From Deefgea piscis (GTDB taxonomy: Bacteria; Pseudomonadota; Gammaproteobacteria; Burkholderiales; Chitinibacteraceae): a DNA stretch of 64,000 bases. The DNA is taken from contig NZ_CP054143.1 of assembly GCF_013284055.1 (NCBI RefSeq), positions 3,162,001 through 3,226,000 on the forward strand, in the 5' to 3' direction. How positions within the stretch are numbered: the first letter of the stretch is position 1; each line of letters starts with the position of its first letter. Made by a program: the position numbers and the translations under genes. The notes below the pieces were generated by a model. That model saw only the letters and a program-made list of their open reading frames with translations, did no database searches and was not told the DNA's origin. Below, piece after piece: positions 1-9,900 of this stretch.

Positions 1-1
1 C

Positions 2-112
2 GGCCATGGTATTTGTGGACTATCACGGTTTTCATTGCGCTCATTGATTGCGGTGCTGGCCTTTATGAGTAGCGGCTTTGTGAGCGTTTACCTGATCAAA
101 CACATTCTTTAG
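2..112 (+). CDS. YeeE/YedE family membrane protein, C-terminal fragment
   Basis: This is the last 36 codons of a gene that begins before the window. The reading frame starting at base 2 gives a glycine-rich GHGICGLSR motif followed by a hydrophobic helix and ends at TAG. A GHGxCGxSR-like motif followed by a membrane helix is typical of the YeeE/YedE (sulfur transport) family. The next gene starts 9 bases downstream and encodes the DUF6691-type partner half, an arrangement common in proteobacteria, which supports the call. The family is linked to uptake of thiosulfate or other sulfur compounds. Only the end is visible, so the true length and start are unknown. Confidence 0.75.
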   Translation, partial: GHGICGLSRFSLRSLIAVLAFMSSGFVSVYLIKHIL

Positions 113-121
113 GCATTAAAG

Positions 122-538
122 ATGAAATTAAATGTAATCGGCCTGCTTACTGGCCTTATTTTTGGATTGGGCCTGTTATTGGCTGGCATGGCCAGCCCAG
201 CAAAAGTACAGGGTTTTCTCGATATTACCGGGCTATGGGACCCAAGTTTGGCCTTCGTCATGGCGGGCGGCATTAGCGTAGCGGTGATTTTTTTTACGCT
301 AGCCAAAAAACGTCAAACCACCCTCGTCACGCATGAGGCAATGAAATTACCCAATAACCAAACCATTGATGCTCGACTGATACTTGGCAGCGTCGCTTTT
401 GGCGCCGGCTGGGGCATAGCCGGCATTTGCCCCGGCCCCGCCTTGGTGGCCGTCGGCGCAGGCTCAATCGGCGGGATAATTTTCTTTGCGGCCATGTGGG
501 CGGGCATGCTGCTGTTTGATCGGCTGCAAGCGAGATGA
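122..538 (+). CDS. DUF6691/YeeE-YedE-like inner membrane protein
   Basis: This 138-residue hydrophobic protein has about four membrane segments. It repeats the family signature twice: a GLxxGLGLLLAGMASPAKVQGF stretch near residues 10-32 and a GWGIAGICPGPALV motif near residues 98-111, with the conserved Cys. It is the short partner of the preceding YeeE/YedE protein; together such pairs are thought to form a channel for sulfur-containing anions. It lies 9 bases after the previous stop and overlaps the next gene (a SulP permease) by 4 bases in an ATGA arrangement, so the three genes are probably translated from one mRNA. The exact substrate is not shown by the sequence. Confidence 0.8.
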   Translation: MKLNVIGLLTGLIFGLGLLLAGMASPAKVQGFLDITGLWDPSLAFVMAGGISVAVIFFTLAKKRQTTLVTHEAMKLPNNQTIDARLILGSVAFGAGWGIAGICPGPALVAVGAGSIGGIIFFAAMWAGMLLFDRLQAR

Positions 539-2253
539 AATTACCCATCTTGCAGTGGCTACCCAATTATCGCCGTGAGTTAGCTTACGGCGATTTTGGC
601 GCCAGCATTATTGTGGCTTTACTACTGATCCCGCAAGGTTTGGCCTATGCGCAACTCGCCGGTTTACCCGCGCTAGCGGGTATTTATGCCAGCATTGCCC
701 CCGTCTTGATCTATGCCTTATTGGGCAGCAGCATGACCCAATCAGTAGGGCCAATGGCGATCACTTCCGCAATGGCGGCCACTGCGCTGCTCCCACTCGC
801 GCCAGCCGGCAGCGCCAGTTATATCGCGCTGGCCAGCACTTTAACCTTAATTTCGGGTTTATTTATGCTGTCTTTTGGCAGCTTTAAACTTGGCAAACTC
901 ACGCGGATTTTATCGATTCCGGTGATTCAAGGCTTTAGTGCGGGGACGGCACTATTGATTGCGCTGACACAAATTGGCGCCTTACTGAGCGTTTCATGGC
1001 ACAGCAGCAATCTCATTGACTGGCTGATTGCCGCACCAGCGGCATTACAACAACTCAGCGTAATCCCGACATTATTTGGCCTGATGGGTTTGGCCTTATT
1101 GTGGGCCAGTGGAACCCCAACGATTTCATTACTGCAACGCTGGGGAATAAGCTTCAAAATAGCGCAACTGATTAGCCGAGTTTTACCTTTGTTTGTGCTT
1201 ATTTTGGCGGGTTTAGTATTGCAATTTGGCCTATCTGATCAGCCCCAAATTCATATTATTGGTACGCTACCAAGCGCTGGTTTTAGCACCGTTGCCCCAC
1301 AAATCACACTCAATGCGCTGGAACAGCTTTGGCTGCCCGCGCTGTTAATTGGTTTAGCTGGATTTTTACAAAGCATCACCATCGCACAAACCATTGCCGC
1401 TGAGCGCAATGAGAAAATCTCAGTCGATCAAGAATTTATCGCCCTCGGTGGCGGCAATATTGCGGCGGCGTTTGTCGGCGGCATGCCCGTGAGCGGTGGG
1501 TTTTCTCGCACTGCGGTCAATGCCAGCGCAGGGGCCCACACGCCACTGGCCGGTGTAATGACCGCCATTTGGATGTTATTGGGCCTGTTTTTTCTTAAAG
1601 ACGTGATCGCCCTCTTACCGCTGCCTTTATTGGCAGCGACTATTGTCTTAGCCACATTGCGTATGCTCAGCCCAGCCTCTTTACGCGCTGCATGGCGAAT
1701 TGATCGCCGCGATGGTGCGGCATGGCTACTGACTTTTTGCTGCGTTCTACTGGTTGGCCCCATCAATGGCATCGCCATTGGCGTGGGCGTTTCTTTATTG
1801 CTGTTTATTTTACGCACCAGCAAGCCGCATCTGGCGGTGATTGGTCGCATTGCGGGCAGCGAGCACTTTCGTAATACACGTTTTTTTAAAGTGGAAATGC
1901 CCGCAAAGATTGTGGCGATTCGAATTGATGAGAGTCTGTACTTTGGTAATTGCAATCAAGTCGTTGAGCAATGTGAGCGCTATTTATTGGATTACCCACG
2001 CGCTAAAGATTTAATTTTGGTGTTATCGGCGGTCAATTCAGTCGATGTGAGCGCAATCGAAGCTTTGCGAGATTTTCGTAAGGCCTTGGCACAAAAAGGC
2101 ATCACCCTGCATCTAGCCGAAGTTAAACGTCAGGTACAAAACACCTTGCAACACAGCGCATTGCTGAAGGAACTAGCCCGACCGATTTTCCTCTCCACCC
2201 ACATCGCCGTCAAAACGCTGAGCGAGCCCGCAGAGGAAGATTTCAGTATTTAA
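535..2253 (+). CDS. SulP family anion permease with STAS domain
   Basis: This 572-residue protein is an inner-membrane permease of the SulP/SLC26 family. The first ~400 residues are a multi-helix transport domain opening with the family motif PQGLAYAQLAGLPALAGIYAS near residues 33-53. Residues ~455-560 form a cytoplasmic STAS domain with the expected SxxxxVDVSAIEAL-type loop. Length is normal for the family. Family members carry sulfate, bicarbonate or other anions. The start overlaps the end of the DUF6691 gene by 4 bases, so it is translationally coupled to the sulfur-uptake pair, which makes sulfate or a related sulfur anion the likeliest substrate (inference). A second, diverged SulP gene lies at 58.3 kb. 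Confidence 0.9.
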   Translation: MKLPILQWLPNYRRELAYGDFGASIIVALLLIPQGLAYAQLAGLPALAGIYASIAPVLIYALLGSSMTQSVGPMAITSAMAATALLPLAPAGSASYIALASTLTLISGLFMLSFGSFKLGKLTRILSIPVIQGFSAGTALLIALTQIGALLSVSWHSSNLIDWLIAAPAALQQLSVIPTLFGLMGLALLWASGTPTISLLQRWGISFKIAQLISRVLPLFVLILAGLVLQFGLSDQPQIHIIGTLPSAGFSTVAPQITLNALEQLWLPALLIGLAGFLQSITIAQTIAAERNEKISVDQEFIALGGGNIAAAFVGGMPVSGGFSRTAVNASAGAHTPLAGVMTAIWMLLGLFFLKDVIALLPLPLLAATIVLATLRMLSPASLRAAWRIDRRDGAAWLLTFCCVLLVGPINGIAIGVGVSLLLFILRTSKPHLAVIGRIAGSEHFRNTRFFKVEMPAKIVAIRIDESLYFGNCNQVVEQCERYLLDYPRAKDLILVLSAVNSVDVSAIEALRDFRKALAQKGITLHLAEVKRQVQNTLQHSALLKELARPIFLSTHIAVKTLSEPAEEDFSI

Positions 2254-2506
2254 TTGAGGGTTTATTCAAACAAGATGCGAATGGCATTCTGTGGCTGTGG
2301 CATGACATCAACAGCCAGTCAGATGTCTAAGCATTAATTAAGGCAATGTTCAGATTTGGTATGGATGCTTTGCCGCGCTCATCGAGCAGGGGCTTAAAAA
2401 CCCGTCTAAGCGCACCGAGTGAGTCAGAGACAAACAGCTATATTGTTTGGCTCACGACGATCGAGGGCACAGCGGAGCTGGGCGTGATCAAAAGCGCCTT
2501 TCTTTC

Positions 2507-2540
2507 CCCCTCTTTCTTTGGCGAGTCAAAGAAAGAGGGG
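2507..2540. repeat. perfect 14-bp inverted repeat (REP-like hairpin)
   Basis: The arms CCCCTCTTTCTTTG and CAAAGAAAGAGGGG are perfect reverse complements separated by GCGAGT. There is no T-run after either arm, so it is not a typical terminator. Pyrimidine-rich hairpins of this kind recur between genes in several beta- and gammaproteobacteria; whether it is repeated in this genome cannot be seen here, as I noticed only one copy. Confidence 0.6.
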
Positions 2541-2693
2541 TGACACTGACTGCGACTGTAATTAACCGTGCCGCAGGCACTTAAAACCATCAACACGTAA
2601 TGGGAACATTGCCATTATTAATTGGGTATTTAACTGCAGGACAAGCCAATAAAACCCCATAGAGAGATACCCAGTAATTCCAATAGGCCAAAC

Positions 2694-2726
2694 AAAAAAG
2701 CCGTTCAAATACTGAACGGCTTTTTT
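2694..2726. terminator. bidirectional rho-independent terminator
   Basis: AAAAAAGCCGTTCA and TGAACGGCTTTTTT form a stem with a short loop and T-runs in both directions. It lies 30 bases past the stop of the chemoreceptor gene (minus strand) and can also end transcription coming from the SulP operon (plus strand). Confidence 0.85.
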
Positions 2727-2756
2727 GTACTTAGCATCGACAACTTACCATCGAGA

Positions 2757-4829
2757 CTAGAGCTTAAATCCAGACACAATGGTTTTTAGATGTAAGGCCA
2801 TTTGCTCCAGATCTTTCACCGACGCCCCCACTTCAGACATTGCATCACTATTGCGTTGCGACATATTGCTGATGGTTTCGATGTTTTGCGCGATGTCGGT
2901 ACTGGCCGCCGCTTGTTCACGCGTGGCATTGGCAATGTCGCCAATATTGACCAGCATCTGCTCTGTACCAGCTCGAACCGTATTCATTGATTCGGCAGCT
3001 TGGCGCGACAACTGCACGCTCGCCCCCACCTGCTGCTGGGTCACTTGCATATGATCGCCCGCTTTATGGATCTCGCCTTGAATCGTGTTCACGATTTTAG
3101 AAATCTCAATCGTTGCTTCGCCCGAGCGCCCTGCTAGTTTTCGCACTTCATCGGCCACCACCGCAAAGCCGCGCCCCATATCCCCAGCGCGAGCCGCTTC
3201 AATCGCTGCGTTCAGTGCCAGTAAATTGGTTTGATCGGCAATTTCTTTAATCGTTTGTACAATCTGATTCACTTGCAAAGACTGTGTATTCAAGCTTTGC
3301 ATCGACGCCACTAAGTGCGCCATTGTTTCGTGAATTTGCGCGATTTCTTTCGCTACTTCGTCAACTTTAAACTGACTGGCCGAGGTTTCTTTACCGGTCT
3401 CACGTGCTGTTTGTTCAAAATCATGCGCTGAATCGGCAATGTGCTGAATACTAACAGTGACTTCCTCGACGCTTGCAGCGGTTGAGGTAGCCGCTTCAGC
3501 CTGATGAATTGACGAGGTTTTCACCGTTTCAGCCGGCCCCGCCAATTGCTGGCTGGCATGGCTCACTGCTTCACTTTGCGAGCGAACATCTAAAAACATC
3601 CCGCGCAGCGTAACGACAAATTGGTTAAACGCTTGCGCAGTACGGCCAATTTCATCTTGGCCATGAATCGGCAATTGCCGTGTTAAATCGCCCTGACCGC
3701 TGGAGACTTCTTCCATCGCCACGGCTAAACGACGCAGTGGGGCAATCAAGACATTAAGCACCACGCTCAATACCGCAACAATCAAAATAATGGCAATCAA
3801 GCCCACCACGATCGCCCAATTACGCACCGAAACTGCTTCGGCCACCACCACCGACTCAGGTACGACCACACCCACAGACCATGGTTGCTGGCTATTGCCC
3901 ATTTTGATCGGCTGATATTCATACAACAAACCATCACGTTCAAAATGCACCGCTTTACCGGCACGTAAATCGGTCATAAATCCAGCCGGAAAATCAGCCT
4001 CGTTGAGTTTTTTACCGGCGTTTGCCGCGTCTGGCGCAACCACATACAGGCCCGCGTTTGAAATCAAACTCACATGCCCCACACCAAAAGGCTTGGCTTG
4101 ACCGATGCTGGCCTGCAAAGAGGCCAAAGGCAAATCAACGGCGGCAACGCCTAAAAATTGTCCGGCGGCATTTTTAATCGCCACCACCAAGGAAGACAGC
4201 AACACTTGCTGGCCATTTACATCGTACGACGTTGGCTCAGTCACCGTGTCTTGCTGGCGCTGCTTAGGAACATAATAAAAGTCACCCCAACCGGCACTTT
4301 CATATGGCGCGGTATATTGCTGGGGGTTATTTCGGAATGGCTCAGCGGCAGCTTTTTGTGTCGAGCCCAATAATGTGTCTTGAATAATCTTGCCTTCACT
4401 ACGAACAATATAGGGGGTATATCGTCCTGTAGGATCATGCTTGGGCCAGTCTTGCCGATACCCATCATCTTTACCATCTAGCGCATTGGGCTCCCACACC
4501 ATATACAAACCGGAAGCCAAGGGCTGCGAGGCCAACATACTCATCATAACGTTATCGAGTACTTTACGCTCAGGAACACCAGTCGCTTGCATCCCGGTCA
4601 TTGCCAGCGCTAAATTGATGGGCAATTGATATGCGGCAGTAAACTGACCTTCAACTTGATCAGCATAAGCACGCGCTTGTTCTTGCAACCGCAATAAGCC
4701 TTGCGCCTTAGCCGATTGATACGCATTGCTGGCAATAATTAAAATCATCGCCGAAAAACCAATCACAATGGCGACAGTGGTAAACAACAAGATTTTTGTT
4801 CTTAAACTCATCCGGCTTAAGTGCAACAT
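2757..4829 (-). CDS. methyl-accepting chemotaxis protein with Cache-type sensor
   Basis: This 690-residue chemoreceptor has membrane segments at about residues 12-34 and 335-362 flanking a ~300-residue periplasmic part. That part resembles a double Cache ligand-binding domain ([15 protein letters not shown] and [12 protein letters not shown] motifs). A HAMP linker follows near 360-412, then the cytoplasmic signalling domain. The conserved hairpin tip [20 protein letters not shown] and [18 protein letters not shown] are present, so it should bind CheW/CheA. There is no C-terminal CheR-docking pentapeptide. Double Cache receptors often sense amino acids, organic acids or polyamines; the ligand cannot be read from sequence. 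The ATG at 4829 is preceded by GGA at a suitable distance. It is monocistronic, with its own terminator. Confidence 0.92.
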   Translation of the reverse strand: MLHLSRMSLRTKILLFTTVAIVIGFSAMILIIASNAYQSAKAQGLLRLQEQARAYADQVEGQFTAAYQLPINLALAMTGMQATGVPERKVLDNVMMSMLASQPLASGLYMVWEPNALDGKDDGYRQDWPKHDPTGRYTPYIVRSEGKIIQDTLLGSTQKAAAEPFRNNPQQYTAPYESAGWGDFYYVPKQRQQDTVTEPTSYDVNGQQVLLSSLVVAIKNAAGQFLGVAAVDLPLASLQASIGQAKPFGVGHVSLISNAGLYVVAPDAANAGKKLNEADFPAGFMTDLRAGKAVHFERDGLLYEYQPIKMGNSQQPWSVGVVVPESVVVAEAVSVRNWAIVVGLIAIILIVAVLSVVLNVLIAPLRRLAVAMEEVSSGQGDLTRQLPIHGQDEIGRTAQAFNQFVVTLRGMFLDVRSQSEAVSHASQQLAGPAETVKTSSIHQAEAATSTAASVEEVTVSIQHIADSAHDFEQTARETGKETSASQFKVDEVAKEIAQIHETMAHLVASMQSLNTQSLQVNQIVQTIKEIADQTNLLALNAAIEAARAGDMGRGFAVVADEVRKLAGRSGEATIEISKIVNTIQGEIHKAGDHMQVTQQQVGASVQLSRQAAESMNTVRAGTEQMLVNIGDIANATREQAAASTDIAQNIETISNMSQRNSDAMSEVGASVKDLEQMALHLKTIVSGFKL

Positions 4830-4923
4830 TTGAGATCCAGCAAAAAGATTAAATAGTTATATTAATTTTAACTAATACGGCACTATTCACCTAGACAAAT
4901 CGCCAGCAACAACAAATCGAACA

Positions 4924-5955
4924 CTATTCGGCTTTAAAGTAAATCACGTGCTCGCACTCCACCTCAATACCAATGGCTTCACCAATGGCATGATTGTGAT
5001 GACTCGGCACCAAAGACAGCACCTTATGCCCTGAAGGTAGTGCCAAAGTGTATAAAAAATGCGCCCCACGAAACACTTTCGAGACCACTTCGGCTTTGAG
5101 CGGACTGTGATCAACATGAACAATATCGTCTGGCCGGATTAGCACTTCCATCTCTGCACCAATACCGCATTCAATTGGCACCGTACGGCAAATTTCACCG
5201 AGTTCAAACTCAATACAATTGGGTCCACTTAAACGTGCGGGCAGCATCACGCCTTCACCAATAAAATTGGCGACAAAACGATCCGCAGGCTCATGGTAAA
5301 GATCATAAGGCGCAGCCCATTGCCGCAATGCCCCGTCGTGCATCACCCCCACGCGATCGGCCATCGCAAAAGCCTCGCGCTGATCATGCGTCACTAAAAT
5401 CGCGGTGGTACCGCTGGCTTTTAAAATCGCCCTAACCTCTTGGCCTAAACGCTCACGCAATTCAACATCTAGATTTGAAAACGGCTCGTCAAGCAAGAGC
5501 AACCGCGGCTTAGGTGCTAATGCGCGTGCCAAAGCCACCCGTTGCTGTTGCCCACCCGACAATTGATGCGGATAGCGATCTTCCACATGGCTTAAACCGA
5601 CCAATTCCAGCAGTTCAGCGATTTTTTTGGCGTCTTTATTCGGCAAACCAAACGCAATATTGGCCGACACGGTCAGATGCGGAAACAAGGCATAATCTTG
5701 AAACACCATGCCGATGCCGCGTTCTTGCACCGGCGTTTGCCCTTGCGCCGAGCCCACTTGCCGTCCAGCCAAAACAATTTGTCCGCCAAGCAAGGATTCA
5801 AAGCCTGCAATCGCGCGTAAAACCGTGGTTTTGCCGCAGCCTGAAGCGCCGAGCAAACAGCCAATTTCACCTTCGAGTAGCTCAAACGACAAATCCTCAA
5901 CGACTTTACGCCCGGCAAACGAAACTGCCAGCGCAGCAACTTGTAGCAATGCCAT
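4924..5955 (-). CDS. fbpC: ferric iron ABC transporter ATP-binding protein FbpC
   Basis: This 343-residue ATPase energises import of ferric iron across the inner membrane. Walker A (GASGCGKT, residues 36-43), the ABC signature (LSGGQQQR, 132-139), Walker B (LLLLDEP, 152-158) and the switch histidine (His190) are all intact. A ~120-residue C-terminal extension resembles the TOBE-like regulatory region of the Fbp/Pot type. Its start codon abuts the stop of the permease gene upstream. Together with the FbpA-like binding protein at 7.8-8.7 kb this makes a complete Fbp-type importer. Related systems for polyamines or 2-aminoethylphosphonate share this ATPase type, but the iron-type binding protein and Fur-like box favour iron. 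Confidence 0.88.
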   Translation of the reverse strand: MALLQVAALAVSFAGRKVVEDLSFELLEGEIGCLLGASGCGKTTVLRAIAGFESLLGGQIVLAGRQVGSAQGQTPVQERGIGMVFQDYALFPHLTVSANIAFGLPNKDAKKIAELLELVGLSHVEDRYPHQLSGGQQQRVALARALAPKPRLLLLDEPFSNLDVELRERLGQEVRAILKASGTTAILVTHDQREAFAMADRVGVMHDGALRQWAAPYDLYHEPADRFVANFIGEGVMLPARLSGPNCIEFELGEICRTVPIECGIGAEMEVLIRPDDIVHVDHSPLKAEVVSKVFRGAHFLYTLALPSGHKVLSLVPSHHNHAIGEAIGIEVECEHVIYFKAE

Positions 5956-7556
5956 TATTCACTCTCTGATTTTCTAACCAACAAAATCACTGGCAATAAG
6001 CCACTGATTACAATTAATAAACTTGGCAAGGCCGCGTTTTGCCACATGCCTTCAGATGTCATTTCAAACACCCGCACCGCCAAGGTATCCCAGCCAAATG
6101 GGCGCGTCATCAAGGTGATCGGCATTTCTTTCATCACATCAACAAACACCATCAACATCGCCGTCAATACGCCACCTTGCAGCAAAGGCAGGTGTAAACG
6201 CCATAATAAGCCACGCTCGCTCACACCTAAGGTTCGCGCCGCGTCTTCTTGATTACGACTAATCCTTTGCATGGCACTATCAATCGGCTGAAAGCCCACC
6301 GCCATAAAGCGCGCCGCCAAAGCCAGCAGCATCACCGCGACTGAACCTTTTAAAATCTGAAACGTGGTAAAGCCCAAAGCATGGGCAATGGGCAGCAATT
6401 GGTTGTCTAACCACGCAATCGGTATAAACACGCCAACGGCCAGCACCGTCCCCGGCACGGCATAGCCCACGGTAGCGATTCGTACCAAGGCTGAGGTGAT
6501 TTTTGCGGGGTAGCGGCGCTGCACATACACCATCAGCAATGCCAACACAGTAACAATCAACGCAGCCAGTAAAGAGATGCCAATCGAGCGCAAAATAAAC
6601 CCCGGATAGCGTGAATCAAAATCCTCACGCCAAACCTCGGCACACCAAACCAGCAATTGCGCCATCGGAATTAAAAACGCCAGCAACAACACCAAGGTAC
6701 AAGCCACGGTGGCCCAACGACCTTGCGACGGCGTCAAAATAATCCGCTCCCGCGCCACAATGCGGCCATGATACCGGCGAGCACCCCGCCCCCAACGCTC
6801 AAGCCCGAGCATCAGCAGCACCAACAACACCAGTAAAGACGCTAATTGCGACGCGGCAGTCAGATTAAATAATGAAAACCACGATTTATAAATTGCGGTG
6901 GTAAAGGTATCAAAATTAAAAATCGACACAGTACCAAAGTCAGCCAGTGTTTCCATCAGCGCCAACGTCACACCGGCAATGAGCCAAGGGCGCGCCATGG
7001 GCAAAGCCACAGCAAAAAACGCCCGAGGTCGTGACATGCCCAACATCTGCGCCGCCTCGAGTGCGCGCTTACCTTGGGTTAAAAATGCATTTCTGGCGAG
7101 CAAATACACATAAGGATAAAACGCCAATGACATCACCAAAATCACGCCACCGGTACTGCGAATGCGCGGAAACCACGCTGATGAGCCCGTCCATTCACGC
7201 AATAGCGTTTGCACTGGCCCTGTAAAATCTAAAAATCCCACCATCACAAAAGCCAGTACATAGGCTGGCATGGCCAAAGGCAGCATTAAAGCCCAAGCAA
7301 AGAATTTTCTTCCAGGGAACTGGCATACGGCGGTGAGCCAAGCGAGCGGCACCCCTAAGAACAATACCCCCACCCCCACCCCCACGATTAAGATCAGGGT
7401 ATTTTTGAGTACATCCGGCAGCACATATTCAGATAAATGTTGCCAAATTTCAGGCTCGGGATGCAAAAAAGAGCCCATAACCACCAACAGCGGAATCAGT
7501 GTCAGCAAGGCTATTGGCAATAGCAATACCGCACCGCGTGGAGACATCAAGCGCAT
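5955..7556 (-). CDS. fbpB: ferric iron ABC transporter permease FbpB
   Basis: This 533-residue permease has about twelve membrane segments arranged as two fused binding-protein-dependent transport domains, the normal form of FbpB/SfuB. Each half carries the cytoplasmic coupling loop (EAAxMLGMSRPRAFFxVALPMARPW near residues 188-212 and EDAARTLGVSERGLLWRLHLPL in the second half). It forms the channel that receives Fe3+ from the FbpA-like protein and pairs with the FbpC ATPase, whose start codon overlaps its stop. A terminator-like hairpin lies just before its start, between it and fbpA, so expression of the membrane parts is probably lower than that of the binding protein. Confidence 0.88.
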   Translation of the reverse strand: MRLMSPRGAVLLLPIALLTLIPLLVVMGSFLHPEPEIWQHLSEYVLPDVLKNTLILIVGVGVGVLFLGVPLAWLTAVCQFPGRKFFAWALMLPLAMPAYVLAFVMVGFLDFTGPVQTLLREWTGSSAWFPRIRSTGGVILVMSLAFYPYVYLLARNAFLTQGKRALEAAQMLGMSRPRAFFAVALPMARPWLIAGVTLALMETLADFGTVSIFNFDTFTTAIYKSWFSLFNLTAASQLASLLVLLVLLMLGLERWGRGARRYHGRIVARERIILTPSQGRWATVACTLVLLLAFLIPMAQLLVWCAEVWREDFDSRYPGFILRSIGISLLAALIVTVLALLMVYVQRRYPAKITSALVRIATVGYAVPGTVLAVGVFIPIAWLDNQLLPIAHALGFTTFQILKGSVAVMLLALAARFMAVGFQPIDSAMQRISRNQEDAARTLGVSERGLLWRLHLPLLQGGVLTAMLMVFVDVMKEMPITLMTRPFGWDTLAVRVFEMTSEGMWQNAALPSLLIVISGLLPVILLVRKSESE

Positions 7557-7577
7557 AAAGATCCAAAAATATGAAAA

Positions 7578-7600
7578 AGGCAGCCGATTAACGGCTGCCT
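7578..7600 (-). terminator. terminator or attenuator between fbpA and fbpB
   Basis: AGGCAGCCG and CGGCTGCCT form a 9-bp stem with a 5-base loop. On the minus strand it is followed by TTTTTC. It lies ~155 bases after the fbpA stop and ~20 bases before the fbpB start, a position where partial termination would give more binding protein than permease. Confidence 0.75.
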
Positions 7601-7756
7601 ATCGATTGTAATCGGGCGCGAGCGATATGCCACGTTTTGATTACAATAAAATGATAGCGAAGTACGACATCCCAATTTTATCAAAAAACATCAAAACACA
7701 CTAAAACGAAAACCACATCGTGTTTTGCTGCCTAAGGACGCGTACTGCCGCTGTAA

Positions 7757-8749
7757 TTATTTATACCCTGCGCGATCCATCAATTTAACTGCTTGTGATT
7801 GCAATTCACCGGCTTTACTCATATTGATTAAGTTTTGCTTGAATGGACCCCAAGAAGCGACCAATTGATCCGGTTTAACCGCTGGATTAACCGGGAATTC
7901 CATGTCTTTATCCGCGTAGATATTTTGCGCTTTTGGCGACGACAACCATTCGATCAATTTCAACGCACCGGCTTCGTTTTTAGCGTAACGCGTCACGCCC
8001 GCACCCGAGACATTCACATGCACGCCTTCGGCTTTTTGATTAGCCCAGAAGAGCTTGGCGTTAAATTTCGGATTTTTTTCTACAATTCGGCCGTAATAGT
8101 AGGTATTGGCAATCCCAACTCCGCATTGACCAGCAGCAATGGCTTCAAGCAATTTAGTGTCATCAGGGAACACATTGGTTGCTAAATTCGCCACCCAACC
8201 ACGAACGATTTTTTCGGTCTTGGCTTCACCATACTGCGCAATCATCATCGCAACGAGCGATTGGTTGTAGACTTTTTTACTGGTGCGTAAGCATAATTTG
8301 CCTTTCCATTTTGGATCGGCCAAATCTTCATACGTCGAGAGTTGATCGGCGCTGACTAATTCTGGATTGTAAAACATGGTGCGTGCGCGCACTGACAAGC
8401 CATACCATTGCCCTTTTTGATCACGCAAATGCGCTGGAATATTGGCATCGAGTACTTTTGAGTTCACTGTTTTCAACAAACCCAAATTCGATGCTTGCCA
8501 AAGATTACCCGCATCCACCGTAATCAGCATGTCCGCTGGCGTATTGCTGCCTTCGGCTTGTAAACGCGCCATCAATGGGCCTTCTTTATCGGTCAACACT
8601 TTGACTTCAACGCCAGTTTGCTGCGTATACGCATCAAACAAAGGCTTAATCAATTGCTCGTTGCGGGCGCTATACACAGTCACCGTTTCAGCCTGGGCAA
8701 AACCCGACAGCAAAGACAAAGTAAGAGCAGAGAGTGCGATGCGTTTCAT
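7757..8749 (-). CDS. fbpA: periplasmic Fe(3+)-binding protein FbpA-like
   Basis: This 330-residue precursor begins with a signal peptide ([20 protein letters not shown], cleaved before [10 protein letters not shown]). The VTVYSARNE start of the mature protein and the NTYYYGR motif are those of ferric-binding proteins, whose adjacent tyrosines bind Fe3+. It captures iron in the periplasm and delivers it to FbpB/FbpC encoded downstream. I chose the ATG at 8749 because it places the signal peptide at the N-terminus; upstream in-frame ATGs (8752, 8758) would add only a few residues. No clear Shine-Dalgarno is visible. A Fur-like box ~50 bases upstream suggests iron repression. Confidence 0.9.
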   Translation of the reverse strand: MKRIALSALTLSLLSGFAQAETVTVYSARNEQLIKPLFDAYTQQTGVEVKVLTDKEGPLMARLQAEGSNTPADMLITVDAGNLWQASNLGLLKTVNSKVLDANIPAHLRDQKGQWYGLSVRARTMFYNPELVSADQLSTYEDLADPKWKGKLCLRTSKKVYNQSLVAMMIAQYGEAKTEKIVRGWVANLATNVFPDDTKLLEAIAAGQCGVGIANTYYYGRIVEKNPKFNAKLFWANQKAEGVHVNVSGAGVTRYAKNEAGALKLIEWLSSPKAQNIYADKDMEFPVNPAVKPDQLVASWGPFKQNLINMSKAGELQSQAVKLMDRAGYK

Positions 8750-8798
8750 CATGATCATGCCAAAAAGTAAGTAAAGTTGACTCACTTTAGCACACAAT

Positions 8799-8817
8799 AG
8801 CAATCATTCTCAATATC
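8799..8817 (-). promoter_or_regulatory. candidate Fur box upstream of fbpA
   Basis: On the minus strand the site reads GATATTGAGAATGATTGCT, matching about 13 of 19 positions of the classical Fur consensus GATAATGATAATCATTATC. It lies 50-68 bases upstream of the fbpA start, in the divergent region shared with rdgC. The match is moderate; function is inferred from the iron-uptake context. Confidence 0.6.
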
Positions 8818-8907
8818 ATATACCAAGCAAACCGACTCTTTTGCGCTTATATTTTGCGTCTGCCGCTAGCAGCGCTACAATCGGCCACCCAGATAAAGGA
8901 ATGCCCT

Positions 8908-9819
8908 ATGCTTTGGTTTCGTAACTTACAAATTTATCGCCTGAGCGCAGATCATGCGCTCACCAGCGAATCTATTGGCTCCGAGTTGGCCAAACGCCCG
9001 TTTGTACCTTGCGGCAGCATGGATATGCAAAGTTGCGGCTGGGTTGCACCCGCCCGTCATGCGCCAGAAGAATTCGCGCTAGCACGTCAAGATGCCGTAT
9101 TGATCAGTCTAAAAACCGAAGAAAAAGTACTGCCTGCTGCCGTGATTAAAGACGAGCTCGATCAGCGCGTTTTACACATTGAGCAAGAAGAAAACCGCAA
9201 AGTGGGCCGTAAAGAACAGCGCGAAATGAAAGAGCGCATCACCGACGAGCTATTGCCACGCGCCTTTACCCGCAGCCGCACCAATCGCGCTTTGCTTGAT
9301 TTAGCCAATGGCTTAGTCATTGTCGATGCAGCATCAGCCGCCAAAGCCGAATACCTACTCTCAACCCTGCGCGAAACACTGGGCAGCTTGCCAACGCGCT
9401 TGATTGACACTGAAATCAGCCCAGCAATGGCGATGACCGATTGGCTAGCCAGCGAACCGCCGCAAGCGTTTACCATCGGCCAAGATGCCGAGCTTAAAGT
9501 ACCGGGCGACGAAGGCTCAATTGCCCGCTTTAAACGCCAAGTCATGGACTGCGAAGAAGTTCGCCAACATTTAGAAGCCGGCAAAATTGCCACACGCTTG
9601 GCTTTGGCCTTTGGCGAACGCTTAACGTTTACACTCACCGAAGCGCTCGAAATCAAATCACTGGCGATGCTTGACGTGCTCAAAGACGAAGTCAAAGACA
9701 TGGACGCCGAAACGCAAGACGCGCTATTCGAGTCGCAAATGGCGCTGTTGATTGGCGAGCTACGTGGATTTATTCCTGAATTGGTTGAAGCACTAGGCGG
9801 CGAAACACAAAAAGCCTAA
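8908..9819 (+). CDS. rdgC: recombination-associated protein RdgC
   Basis: This 303-residue protein belongs to the RdgC family, a DNA-binding ring-forming protein that limits RecA activity and helps keep replication and recombination in balance; in Neisseria it also affects pilin variation. The N-terminus MLWFRNLQIYRL, the FVPCGSMDMQSCGWV region (residues 31-45) and an EQEENRKVGRKEQREMKE basic stretch are characteristic. The ATG at 8908 was chosen over an upstream in-frame start because it has AAAGGA seven bases before it and gives the family's usual N-terminus and length. It is divergent from fbpA and followed by a strong terminator. Confidence 0.93.
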   Translation: MLWFRNLQIYRLSADHALTSESIGSELAKRPFVPCGSMDMQSCGWVAPARHAPEEFALARQDAVLISLKTEEKVLPAAVIKDELDQRVLHIEQEENRKVGRKEQREMKERITDELLPRAFTRSRTNRALLDLANGLVIVDAASAAKAEYLLSTLRETLGSLPTRLIDTEISPAMAMTDWLASEPPQAFTIGQDAELKVPGDEGSIARFKRQVMDCEEVRQHLEAGKIATRLALAFGERLTFTLTEALEIKSLAMLDVLKDEVKDMDAETQDALFESQMALLIGELRGFIPELVEALGGETQKA

Positions 9820-9840
9820 GCCATTTATTCGCCGACGCCA

Positions 9841-9884
9841 CAAAGTAAAACCGCCTTCAGCGAAGCAAAGGCGGTTTTACTTTG
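9841..9884 (+). terminator. rdgC terminator
   Basis: A perfect 17-bp inverted repeat (CAAAGTAAAACCGCCTT and its complement) with a 10-base loop starts 22 bases after the rdgC stop. The stem includes a TTTTAC run on the plus strand, so it is a likely rho-independent terminator working in both directions. Confidence 0.8.
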
Positions 9885-9900
9885 ACTAAGACTTGAAAAG

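Larger units (their letters stand above)
2254..2756. other. intergenic region with hairpin repeat
   Basis: About 500 bases without a convincing gene. A 65-codon open frame at 2346-2543 has low-complexity composition and runs into the hairpin at 2507-2540, so I do not call it. The region holds that hairpin and the shared terminator at 2694-2726. Confidence 0.6.

Noticed and set aside
2346-2543. 65-codon open frame on the plus strand
   Set aside because: It has no ribosome site, unusual composition and ends in the hairpin repeat; it is more likely non-coding.
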